From: Haliclystus octoradiatus
Taxonomy: Eukaryota > Cnidaria > Staurozoa > Stauromedusae > Haliclystidae
Assembly (NCBI GenBank): GCA_916610825.1
Contig: OU744446.1
Span: 3,295,001 to 3,359,000, forward strand
DNA length: 64,000 nt
Direction: 5' to 3'
The notes under the pieces were generated by a model, which did not search any database, was not told where the DNA came from, and saw nothing but the letters and a program-made list of their open reading frames with translations. How positions within the stretch are numbered: the stretch's first letter is position 1; the number at the start of each line of letters is the position of its first letter. This document shows positions 1 through 13,300 of the stretch, one piece after another. Made by a program: the position numbers and the translations under genes.

Positions 1-1338
1 GTGATGAATTGATCCTAATCAGTAAATTTGTATTTGTAAATTAGAAAGCAATTTGGATGGGACAAATAGAGTTGTTAACGCGTTGATATTAAGCAATTGG
101 TGCACAGTTCCTGTGAGCTATTGATATTTGGCGCACGAGAGGCACGTAAGGAGAAAACTAGAATGCATCAGAAAATTATGAGCCGCCTTGGTAAGTAATT
201 TTCGCCGAAGTATTCTCCTGAAGTGCTCCAAATATCAATAGCTCATAGGAAAATCATAGGATACTGTGCGCCAATTGCTTTGCATTATAACTTGCACTAC
301 TTTTACAAGCATCTACATGACTTCATTGCTCATAAAATGGTTTTAAAAATTCTTGATAAAATTGGAAATTCTCATTCGTGATATCAATTTCTAATTGTAA
401 GATCAATTGTGTTTTCGAACCTTGTTTTGCTATGGTGATTTGGTGTCAAACTCTAAACCAATCAGATTGATTGAATCATTTTCGTTATAATACAAAACAT
501 ATTGTCTTATGCGACATAGTGGAACGGGTAAGGCGGCTGTGTCGCGGTGCTCTATTAATACAAACAATGCATAGTGAATCACAAGGAAAACATTAAGAAT
601 GCATGAGTCACCTTATTTTTAGTTATTATTATTATTATCAATACAATACAATATACAGTAAGATACTGATCAATGGATTCTGCCAACACCGGTAAAATAG
701 TGCGTCTCCCTAGGGTACGGTAACTGCCAGATTGAATTGTGTTTATACTATTGAGGCACAAAATTGACTATCGCGCCTTGCAGGTTCAAAGATGAAAAAT
801 GAATGCCATTTCTCAAACAACAAGTACTGTTGTGAATCAGTGCATCACATACCATTTTGAAAAACTGAGCGCAGTGCCCAGTGAGCCATAAGAAAAGCAT
901 TTGAAAATCAAAAGTCATTGCAGCAATGGTTTTTAGCTTCTTGTGTGCCTCCAGGACCATTTCTAGTATGAAGGTACATATTGGGTGCATGACACCCCCC
1001 TGACGACTTGGTCAGTGGACAGATCTTCCTTGAAATTTTACCAGTCGACAAAAGAGGGAAGAATTGCAAAGGAATATTGTGAAAGCAAGAGACGCTTTCA
1101 TGAGAGACTAATAGCTTGCTTTCAGTCATCTGATCATTTTTTCAAGTGAGTTGTCTGTTGTGTTTGAATCAGTATTTGATTTATCTGATTTCAGACGTTA
1201 CTGTGGAAGCTAATCTGTATAGTCCAAAAATCAATGTGTATATATTGATTCAAATGGCTCTTAACCAATCACAATATTGACTGTAAGCTGTATGACAATA
1301 AACATAAAATGCAACTTAAGCATTCACAAACAACTTAC
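1..1338. other. SMG5 intron before the window edge; repeats at its start
   Basis: Bases 91-500 hold a repeat described separately. From about 500 to 1338 I see no exon with splice sites and no clear repeat. The remaining SMG5 exons must lie outside the window. Confidence 0.4.
91..500. repeat. Composite repeat with a TIR part, second copy inverted at 29330-29695
   Basis: Bases 91-280 form an inverted-repeat element whose ends read AAGCAATTGG and CCAATTGCTT, with arms continuing into GAGCTATTGATATTTG. Bases about 296-500 match the reverse complement of about 29330-29525. The whole unit therefore exists twice in opposite orientation, which suggests one mobile element of about 0.4 kb rather than two neighbours. 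A fragment like 350-430 occurs near 44600-44680. Confidence 0.65.
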
Positions 1339-4300
1339 AGTACTACAAGCAGATAGTAAGTCTTTGTTATTGAAAAGCCACATGCAAACTGCATTGACTA
1401 CAGACAGATAGCCATATTTATCCATTGATTTCAACCCAGTGTGATATTTTTCAAGTGTAGCAACTGGTAACGAAATAGTATTAAATCCATTTTCAAGTTT
1501 AGGTTTTGTTTCGTCACAAGGTAATGCAGCAGCAGCAGCAGCAGCAGCAGCATTAGCAAGTGATTCAAGTTTAATTTGTTCCTTATGTCTAAGTTTATCA
1601 TTGTTAGTTGGACTTTGATTTGGGGATGTTGTTGTTTCATCTTCGCTGGATAAATACCAATCGCTGTCTGTTAACGAGCTAGATTCATTTGTATCATATA
1701 AGTCATCTAAAATAAGAAACAGTGAAAATAGTGAAGGGAATTTATCATCGAAGGCGCAGTCACCCGACCTATATCAACACATAGTTGGACAAAACTTTGC
1801 TAAATAATGCACTTTTTCTATCCCCATTTTAGATTTTGTTGGAAGTCCAAGACGTATTTAGAGAATATGATGGTAATGTATAAAATGTGGACCCCATGTA
1901 GCTTGTTTCTAATCTCCCTTTCATGTCTATGACCATCTGATATGCATTTCAGCCAAGAAGGGTTTGACTGAAAGAAGACGATCCTTGTAAGCTAACCTGC
2001 TTTGATTCTATTGTTTGATTACTACAACACATTGACTGAGCCCTGCGAATTGGCTTATTTGTGTAGACATAACATCAGCTCCATATTTACGCGATTGATT
2101 GATCAACCAATTACATGTTTACGCAAAATGTCGACCGGGAAATGCAGTTCTCGTTTTGACCTGTAAAGACTTTTGAACAGCATACTATTTTATGTGCACC
2201 ATTCAAAATCATCTATAGAATTATAGTAAAAAGTTTATAGCTTCTCTCTCATTACAACTAACAAATTTGCTCCTAATAAACTGTGTTTCACTAAAATTCT
2301 GCATGACGCTAATCGCCATTGATTTGATTTTTTAAATTGGGCATCTTTTGTCCATGACAATGGATCATCTGAGAATAAAACTCATTAGGCAATCCTTGAA
2401 AATTACTTTTAAAAAATGTAGTAATGTAGATACTAATGGGAACTTTATGTACCGGTAATCTTTATTATATGTTGATTTGAATTTTGGATGTAAGAACAGA
2501 AGCACATCTGCACAATCATACAATATACACATCGAATTTTTGCACGATAGATTGGCATATTATACTATTGACGCATCATACCTTCACTGAGATCTTCGTC
2601 ATCGTCATATTGTTTATTATTATCATCATCACCAATATGCGCTTGTGAATTGTCACTATCATCATTTTCATCATCAAAACTATGACGATGTCCTGGTCTA
2701 TGTCTTGAACGTCTTCTTTTCCTTATAGATAATTTCACTCGTCTCTTTTTGTCTTCAACAACAGTTGACATTAAATCAGCACCATGACTACCAGCAGGAT
2801 GACCATTATGTTTATCTGATAATGCTATGTTATTTTTTGTTGCTATAGTGATACAATTATGGGCATGATCGAGTAATCGTGATATCATTGTTAGTAGAAA
2901 CGACACAGACGCTGAGGCAAGATCAGAACCTGCAAGAAATTTAAATAAATAATCATCATCATCATCATTTATTTGGAAAACCTGATTAGCGTCTCACTAA
3001 TTCCCGGATGTGTTGTTTTACGACAGCCAAACGTCCTTAAAGGGGAAAAATGACTGGTGGGCTCTAAGCGTTTAGAGTGACGTGTGTGTCTACATTAATC
3101 TATGAATTACTCTAGGCGTTATTCAGAATTAAGCTGGTAGCGAACTCTTGTCATGAGATGTATCATGTTGAATAATCACAATTTGATGAACATGTAGCAC
3201 TGGTAACTCAGTGCCAGAGTGTCTGTACTTTGCGTCAGATACTTGGGTTTGATTCCTCGTCAAGGCACACATGTTTGTAAATTGTATTTGTCTGTAAATA
3301 GTGTTTATGTCCCCCAATCAACAAGCATTTGTGCTTACAGGTAACTATCAGGTTATCATGTAGTACATTTAAATGAAAACGGAATATTATTATATAGATT
3401 ACCTTTTGATTGTAGCATGATAATATTCATGATACACATAGCATACATTTTGACCATGAAAACAGGAGATAAGATGTTGTCTATTCCAGAACTATTTGAA
3501 TCTGATTGTGGATTCACTAATAATTGTTGTAGACTTGTTGACAGCATATTATGACATCCATTGACAATAAACTGACACAATTCTGATAAGTCGTTTGCCT
3601 TTACACTGTGAAATACACACAGGAAATGTATTATAATAACGCCATTGAGTATTGTCAATAAAGTTATACAAGAAAAATAAGGTAACATTTATTCTTGTTT
3701 TTAACGTCAATATTAAAATACCAATAAGTGTTGATTCATACAGTATATTGAAGTCTTCCTAATAAACATGTAACTTTTGAAGGCTGCTCAAAGACTAAAG
3801 AGATCAATTTGGCCAAATGACCAACATTCATAGCTCATGCTTTTGTAACGCATTTTAACTGAATGCAATTAATGTATTCAAAAATAAAATCAAGGAAGGA
3901 GACAATGTTAGAACATTTCAACTCCTTTTCTATTGATATTAAAAATTGTCCTGTTGTTTGACACATATACTGGTAACTACATTTTGCAAACCCTGCCTAT
4001 GACATAAGATCAGGGTCCGACAAAAGGCCAGCCTTCTGGAATCCTAGAGGCATTTCAACATTTTCTTCTGAATATTTTGTTGTTGAGGTTTGACCAGAAA
4101 ATCAAAAAAGTTATCAATTTTCTTCTGAATTTGCTCAGGATTCCTTCTTTTACTGGACCATGCATAAGAATGGCGTCATCCATCCCCGCCCGTTCTATAG
4201 AGTAATGCACTATACAATGAACTGACACAATATAGGAATAAACCTACACGTTAAATCCAAATAAATATTCTTCAAGATGCAAAAATCCCATACAAAAAAC

Positions 4301-7300
4301 CTCTTTCTCAGATAATCTGAAATCAAAAGAAATCATTAAGTAGCCGTTTAATTGAGCAATATTGACCGGCTGTTGTTACAAGCTCAACTGGAATTAAGCG
4401 TAGCATAAATTCAACAATCAATGTCAGTCACCTGCTCAGAAGTTAATTAGCTGCAGAGAAGAAGCTCAATGATAATGAAGTCCATCGTGTTTGTTGACTG
4501 AGTCAGTTTGGGTATTATTATTAATAAATAATACCGGTATGAACTAGCGCCCTTGGCCCTTGTGGGGGAAATCCTGGAGCCACCCATGTTAAAGAAGGTC
4601 ATAGAAAGCATAAAATGGTCAAGTTCTAGCTGATCGCGGACACTATTTGAGTGAGAAAGGACAAGTTTGTTTAGACAATCTGTTCATGTTTTCAACTTCT
4701 TAAATTTGAGGATTTACATTTTAAATGTTCTCAGAATGTATAACAACTGTTTAATTATTTTTGATATTCAGTAATCATAAATCAATTGCTGCTTGCTGCT
4801 ATTGTTATCCAGTTGTTGTTGCTGTTATTTGTCAAGTTATTTGTTATTTTTATTATTGATTGCTGCTTGCTTGCTGATATGTTCCTTAGCCTGAGCATCT
4901 GAAAGTCCGAAGGGTTTTATTCTGCTAAAAGGTGCTGCCTATGTTTTCGTCATATCTGAACACGATGGAATCTTTTGTCATGTCCGCAAATTATCTAATG
5001 ATGAAGTCATAAAAATTGAAATCACTAAAATCTTGTAAATTAGCGGATACATGCTACTAACACAGAAAATAAAGTCATATTTTGCTTCGGTTTAGAAAGA
5101 AAGCTCATTTCATGCAATCGTAATGGATTTTGCAAAATTACAACTGCCTTTCAAACTTCAAATTGGAGTTTTGCATCTCAGAGTTTTATTACAAATTAGG
5201 CATGCGTAAAACAATTGTTTCAAAGCAAGACGGTTGAATTACAAAGTACCCATTCTTCTCAATTAGAACGAAGTTAAAATTTAGAAACTCATTAATAAAC
5301 AGGGCCCACATGTTGCAAATCAGTAAAAGTATGGTATTCAAGTGTCATATTTACATACAAATTTTTCTTGTCAGGCACTCATTGGCGTCTGGGCTATTTT
5401 CTGCATGCACATTTCTCAATCATGTACACAGATCTGGCACAGTTAGCCAAAAATTCATATTTTGTTAGGAAAGTTGACATTCTGATTATTGTTGCTGTGG
5501 GAGAAATAGCCTCCTTTTGCCAATTGCATATTTCCGAGATCCGCAACCGATTTACATCAGCGTTAGGTATCACTTTTCCAATGATTTTATTGCCAATTTC
5601 AACACTCGACAGAATGAAAAGCTGTACGCCAAAGCAGACTCTCTTAGTATACCGCCCTGAAAATCAACCCTGGTTATTAATGTACCAGCAGATTCAAATA
5701 TGCACTTTTTTCAGTGCATTGATACATTTTTTGTTTTGTTTTCATCGATCTTTGTTTTTCTGTTTCAAATATTCAATCGGTGCTTGGGTATGTTTGGTGG
5801 GAGGTCCAGTCATCCCTGACCCACCTCCAAGCACCTTGGAGGGTAAGGTTTGGTGGTGTCAGGTTTGCTATTGGTCAACCAGCTATTGTGTTTTGCTGCC
5901 AACCTCCCACCAACCAAGCACCTAGGCCAAATTATTGTGATGTTAAGGATTTGAGATAAAGGGTTTAATTGTAGTTAAATGAAATTTTACTGAGGTTAAA
6001 CACTATCTTTGAATCCCGCTGCTTAGCTCTCTTGTTAACTGGCACAAAGTCTACTTGTAGACAAGCCATCTGCCTTGCTGCTGAATTGAGCACATGTAAC
6101 AGCGTGACCCTGTTAGTTCCTACTTCCTAGGACCCTAGATTAAGCCACTTATCAGTGCAGTTCGGGACTATATCGTTCTTTCGTTGCTTCAATGGTTTAG
6201 GAAAGTTAATGAGGAGTTTATGCTTGTCGAGTGGTTTGTTTGATCTCTGACTGTATTTATCCTATGATCTGTTATGTCAAAGCCATTCATCTCAACAAAT
6301 GATGTCTAGTTTGTATATTGACACAATTTCAATGCTGTTGCTATTGTTATTTGTTGATGTGGTTAATTTATTTGCTGCTGATATTTTACGCTGTTTATTA
6401 TTTACTTTTCCCCTCCCTTCTCATCCCTAGTTGGTTGACAAAGGTAAGTATAACTAGGAATTCCACTGACTTAGCAGTGTGACTGGAGCTTGGTTGGTGG
6501 TGTCAGGTCTGCTATTGGTCAACTAGCTATTGTGTTTTGCTGCCAACCTCCCACCAACCAAGCACCTAGGCCAAATTATTGTGATGTTAAGGATTTGAGA
6601 TAAAGGGTTTAATTAATAAATAATACCGGTATGAACTAGCGCCCTTGGCCCTTGCGGGGGAAATCCTGGAGCCAGCCATGTTAAAGAAGGTCATAGAAAG
6701 TATAAAAAGGTCAAGTTCTAGCTGATCGCGGACACTATTTGAGTGAGAAAGGACAAGTTTGTTTAGACAATCTGTTCATGTTTTCAACTTCTTCAATTTG
6801 AGGATTTACATTTTAAATGTTCTCAGAATGTATAACAACTGTTTAATTATTTTTGATATTTAGTAATTATAAAGTTTTATCACCCGATGTCCAGTACTAG
6901 ACCTTCACTAATTGCTAATAAATAATATTGACGACAACAGAGCTGTAATCTTTACAATAACCAGAACATTATTTCATTAAATCTAGTGATCTAAATGCTG
7001 TTAAGACAATGAAAACTGAAAAATCAATTTAAAAATATTCTTAAAATCTGACAGTGCAATGTCAACCCTGAATCCATCCGTTTGGATCTGATCAGATTCG
7101 GTTCAGATTCGCACACCTTCAATAGACAGTCACAATGTGCCACCCTCTTTTGCCTAACATATATGCTACATGAAAAAAAACACACAAATGACTGTAAGGG
7201 TTGTGGGGTATGGCTACCCCTGTGAAAAACAGTTCAGGAGTTCATGAACAGTTCATGAACAGTTGTTGAACGTTAAATGGCTCTAATTTTCCTGAACTGT

Positions 7301-10300
7301 TCATGAACCCTCATAGACAGTTCATGAACAGTTCATGAACAGTTCATGAAATTTTAGGGCCATTTAACGTTCATGAACAGTTCATGAACTGTTCATGAAC
7401 TCCTGAACTATTTTCGCAAGGGTAGTGCAATCTTCTGTAAAGACTGTCAAAGTAAATATGTGCAATGCTGTGCCTGAAATCAATCAGTATTGGCATTTAT
7501 TATAATCACTCTAAAAAACCTTTAGAATTCTAAGAATCATATGACTATCTTCACATTACCAATTCCAACGACATGGAAATGCCATGAAAATGTAAGAAAG
7601 TGAAAACCACAAATTTATGAGGTCATGAAAACATCCATATCCACGATATTAAAATGTGAAAATGCAACGAAAATGCAATGAAAACAGCATAAAATTTCAC
7701 ACTTTATTTCATGGTTTTGGTGTCAGTAATGACAGTAGGGTGAAACAATTTGCATTCGTATATTGATGTGATTAACAAAATAATATAAAAGCAATATTTA
7801 CCCAGCTTGGTTGTTATTCGCACTGACATCTTGAAATGCAACTCTGTTCTTGTCAAACAAGCGACGCAGATTTTCTCTTGCACCTTCAAAGCTTTGATCG
7901 GCAACAAGGCTAACCGACAAAAAGATAAAGGAATGAACTACTGCTGTATAATGATAATTATATTAAAATTGTCAAAATACTTCAAGAGAGGTATGACGGT
8001 GTCAATGTGAAATGTATCCATTTTTAAACTTTCCCAAGTAGTTTAAGGGACAGCTTTGTGAGACTTGAATTGATATGAAATGACAATCCATTTTTATAGA
8101 ACATAATAATGTACAATGCAAGCCCAAAATACTTGCGACAAGAAAGTTTAGATTTGTCATACCATCTCATGTAATGATATCCAGCTTCAAGAATGCGATC
8201 TTGTCCAATATACAATGTACCAAGTTGATTGTGTGGCATTCCTATGCAAAAATACAAAACGTATGTCATTAAATTGTAAAACTTGCTAAACACATTTTCC
8301 CGATGCAGCCAAGATTTTTGATAATACCGGTAAGAGATTGTGATATTAATGGGATAAAAATGTAAGAGCAGAGTTGCAAATTTGAAATATTCTTCAAAAT
8401 ATTTTAGTTATTTGATGCATAACACGTGTTTGTTGTAATCGAGGTTTATTTCAATTGAATGTTAGAACTCTACAGAATGGCCTGTGAAGGGGCCGGAACT
8501 TGCTGAATTAAACGCTCCTCTATGCTTTGATATTTAATAATTAATAATTGTAACATTAACATGATAATACAGATAAAATCAATTAGAACTTCTTAACTAA
8601 CCATTTTGTGGATATGATAAGATAGCTTGATGATAATAACGTTCTGCTAATGATGCACAATATGATCCATTAACATCGATAAGATAACGTGCTGTTAATT
8701 AAAAAAACATTGATACAAATATAACATCATGGTACTATGCATGTAACCAGGGCCATGTTTACTGTTTACACATTCTGGGGTCATCCAAGCAGGTTACAGA
8801 GAAGGGCTTTATCCTTATTTTTAATTGTCAATGTAGTCAATTCACAAAGATCCCCTGCGAAAACAGTTCAGGAGTTCATGATCATGAACAGTTCATGAAC
8901 AGTTCATAAACGTTAAATGGCCCCAAATTTTCATGAACTGTTCATGAACTGTTCATGAACTGTCAGTGAGGGTTCATGAACTGTTTTTTGCAGGGGATGC
9001 TGTAAGAAATGTAATAATACGATGTTGTGTTTTAACTATCGCAAGGTCTCAAATCTATTTTGTTAAATTTTGATAAGAATTATTGTTAAATTGATTATCT
9101 TTTTTCTTGCTGAGAAAAGTCCTATGATAGACGGGTATTTATTAACTAGGAAATTATTAAAATTTAAAATAATAATCTAACAGTTTATAGTACGAGCATA
9201 AAAATAAAGTATGTGATGATGAATAAAATGTCAGTTATTACATAATGTATGAATTTTTGAATAATGTATTAAATTGTTTAATCAATAAACTTTATTTTAT
9301 CTTGTTCTTAATTAACATTAAGGATGTATGTAAGTGACACTTTCTATAGTGTAAAGTGTCCTTTATTTGCTGGTCAAAATGACAAAATATATCATATCAT
9401 ATCACAGTGTTGTTTTCTATAGGCTCAACGAGTTAAAAGATTATATTTCATTAGGAATTGAGCTCAACAACTTTGGTGATAAGTACGAAAATGTCCTTCC
9501 TCCACATGCCTTTAATTTTAATTATGTTTTTTGTAAAAGTCTTTTGTTTGTAGAGTGTAATGTTCTAGGGGGGGGGGGGGGGAGGATGAATCGCAATTAA
9601 TTCATTCACGTATACTCTATCTCTATTATTTAATTAATTAATGGAAATATAAAACAGTCTTATTCAATCATATAAACAAAGGTCAGAAACAGTGGAAATT
9701 CTTGATAAATTTAGATCTAAACTGCAATAGTTCAACTCACCCAAATCACCGAGATAAATTAAGCATCTTTGATATGCTTTTGTTGCCCAAGATAAGATAT
9801 CTGTTTTATCTTGCTCTGAAAGGAAGATACATAGTAATAATTAGATCAGCATAATTTTTTCCACTTTCAAATTACCAATTTGAAACATTTTTACGCATAT
9901 TAGCACACTTTTTACAGCATTAAAATTCTATACTTTCTGTATTACAGTATTATAGCCTGGTTTCCATATAGCAAATTTGCCTGCGTCGTTGCCTGTGACA
10001 TTTGCCTGGGTCACAGCCGTAGACATTTAATGATCTTTTTCTATTGTTTCGACCGGATATTGTTAGTTTTGTCTGCGTCATTTCAAAGTTGAACTCGCTC
10101 CAACTTTGAAATCAGTCAGGCAAGACAAGTGATATCCGGTCGAAACAATAGAAAAAGATCATTAAATGTCTACGGCTGTGACCCAGGCAAATGTCGCAGG
10201 CAACGACGCAGGCAAATTTGCTATATGGAAACCAGGCTTATTAGAGCAAGCTATCATTTTTCAATTTCCTGTTTTCATTGGAATCGACCAAATGAATGAG

Positions 10301-13300
10301 ATGACTGAATTGAGATGGTTGGTATTATATTTTTTAAATTATCAACTTATGCTAGATTATTGCATGGAGCCCTTTTTATTGATTGCCAGTAAAAACAATT
10401 TGTAACATCATGTTGCCATGACAACCTTGTTGCACACATCTCATTTCAGGCATACAGGCCATGTAAGTCTTCAGTTATGATGCTTTCAGTTAAAGAATAC
10501 ATTTAGACGAAAACATAAATTGAAATAAAATAAGTTTGGAGAACAAAACCTAACAATCACTTTACCAGGTCATCATTTCATATTACAAGCCATCATTTCA
10601 AATAATTATTGGACATACTGTGATTAGAGGTAACTAACAACAGTCTTGAATATGCACCCTCTTTTTTACGTAATGGTATACGTCAACTCCATTTGTCTGC
10701 AAAAGGAGTTGCTATTTGTAAGTTCTGAATGCACTTTTTTGCTATAGTAAACACTCTTGTCATTCCAATAGTCTTTTCGAGTTTTGAAATAAAGAAATGA
10801 TCGAAAACAGTGCACTTAGTAATAGGGCTCAATAAAACGAGGACCGCTGGGATCGTCGGTCACAGGTACATTTTGGGAACAGTAGAACTAGTGCAGGCAC
10901 AACTATAAAGACTATTGCAGACTTTACTGAATTAATAACTGTTATGAATTCTAAGCATGTCTCATTCAATGTTATTTTCATTACAGTATGTCGTTTCATA
11001 AAGTCAGTCGCCTAAAAAGCTTGCCGGCACTTTGAAAGGAGATAATTTGGTCACAGACACAAATATAATTTGTAAACCCCTACAGTAGTAAATTAAATAT
11101 CTCCGCTAATGTGAATAAAAATTGAAAAAATTTTCACCTTTTTTCCTTATTCAACATTAGCTATCCGAATCTGTGTTAAACTTTCGGTACAGACCGCGAT
11201 TCATTCACAAAAGAATAGGGTCTGTGTGAATTGCTCCGTTTCTCTGTCCGGGCCTCGTATCACAATTAGATTGATGTCACATAATTATGCAAGATCAAGG
11301 TGATTCTCAACGGGATTCTCACATTACTTTGTTCACTTCAGTTGACATGATTGCAATAAGTTCTATTTTAGGCTCCGTAGCTATGACAATTAATTGATCA
11401 AACAGAGGTGATGAATTAATTATCTAAGAACAATAGATTTACCATGCATCGATCAGATTTACCATGGCTGGACAGAAAACTGTGCAAATCACATAGACCC
11501 TATTCTTTTGTGAATGAATCGCGGTCTGTAACGCAGACTAATCTGTGTTAAACCTTTGGTATCATGTGGATGTTTAAATAGACATTGATATTAATTACAT
11601 TAAAAGAAACGTGTATGGCTGACTACTAACCTTCAGTCAAAGGTTGGCTGGTAGCATTTTGTGTTGATAGAAGTGGATATGATTGTTTTAGTTTTGCTAA
11701 CAAATGATGATAGAATCCTATAGCACCATCCAAGTGCAAAGAATAAGCACCAGTCAGTGATGTCTCTAGTGCCAACGCCTAACGTTTATAATACAAAAAC
11801 AATGAAAATACATTAATTATATTGAATTTAAAGTCAGATACGCATATGTATATGTAAGTGCTCGATGTTTCCCCTGCGAAAAACAGTTCAGGAATTCATG
11901 AACAGTTCATGAATGCTAAATGTCTCCAATTTTCCTGAACTGTTCATGAGTTGTTCATGAACCCTCACAGGCAGTTCATGAACAGTTCATGAACAGTTCA
12001 TGAACAGTTCATGAACAGTTCATGAACATTTGGGGCCATTTAACGTTCATGAACTGTTCATGAACTCCTGAACTGTTTTGGCAGGGGTTGGTCAGGCAGA
12101 GCATTATAGAATAAGAAACAGAGATGAGTTCAAAAGCCTTTCTCTGTTACTCAAAGTCTCACACGTTTAACTACCAACCAGTGTAGATAAAATAGTGTTG
12201 GGGTGATGTGATTGAATTTGGGTGAAAAAGTAACAACGCGGGAAGAAGCATTCAGAACCTGATGTAGTCCATTGATTTAGTTTCGCGGAATATCATACAA
12301 CAGTGAATAGCAGTAGTCAAGATGAGAAGTAACAAAAGCATGCAATCAAATATTTGCAGATCCTTCTGTTCGGTATTTTTGGAATGCAAGGGCTTAACCT
12401 CAGTACATTTTCATATTACTACACTAATCCATATACAGTAGACCTAACAAAGGAATTAATTTACCTTTTTATCTTGCTTTAATGCTTGTATGACATCATA
12501 AAATACCCGTCTCCATAGATATTCTTCGGCTTTACGAGCAAGATCAGGAGATGCATTTGTCATAAGATTTTCACAACTCTCGCTAAGCCTGAAGTAAATT
12601 CAACAAATATGAGGATTATGAAGATATCATCAAAATAGTCATGATGTTATGGCCTCACAGAAAGGGTAAATCAAAGTTACGTAACAGGGAAACCTGATCG
12701 GAGGAAGTCTAGGAGAATTCAAAAGGAAAAGGAAAAATGCTTGATTTCAAGTAAAAATCATGAAAAATAAATATTAATTTGGAATATGTCTGGTTTTTAA
12801 AATGAAATAGAGCATTCAGCATGAAAATTCACCATTGAACTTTCTTAATACAGTATGACCCCTTTGGGCACCTTCTAAGGGAAATTCTCTTATCATCATC
12901 ATCATCATTTATTGAGAAGCCTTTAAGCCTTTTTTTCAAAGGGCTCATACATAATAACATTTATAAAGTATTGTTTAACAGGTTAACTATGCACAGAAAG
13001 ACCTTTCATAAATTCTCAAATGTTGCTGAAATATGAAGAAAGTCTGTTGACTGACTGAAGTTATCTGATTTCAAGCAGATTTTACAAATTAACAATTCTT
13101 TAAATTTCTTTATACTATTTAATTATTAGGTATAAAGACCACCATAATTATTTCTTTAAGTAACCTGGGTATAAAACCACCTCTTTACATAATAGTCAAT
13201 ATTTATTCTATGGTACATTATAACTGTGGTATCAGTCTAAAAATAAAAAGGATGTATACCTCTGTCGGAGAAGAATCGGCTCTGGCTCGAAGAGTTCTTT

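Noticed and set aside
748..990. 80-codon minus-strand frame as the next SMG5 exon
   Set aside because: It matches no part of SMG5 that I remember and lacks fitting splice sites.
5368..5925. 185-codon open frame on the plus strand
   Set aside because: It starts without ATG, has no recognisable motif, lies antisense in an SMG5 intron and runs through a repeat also present at 6494 and 14815.
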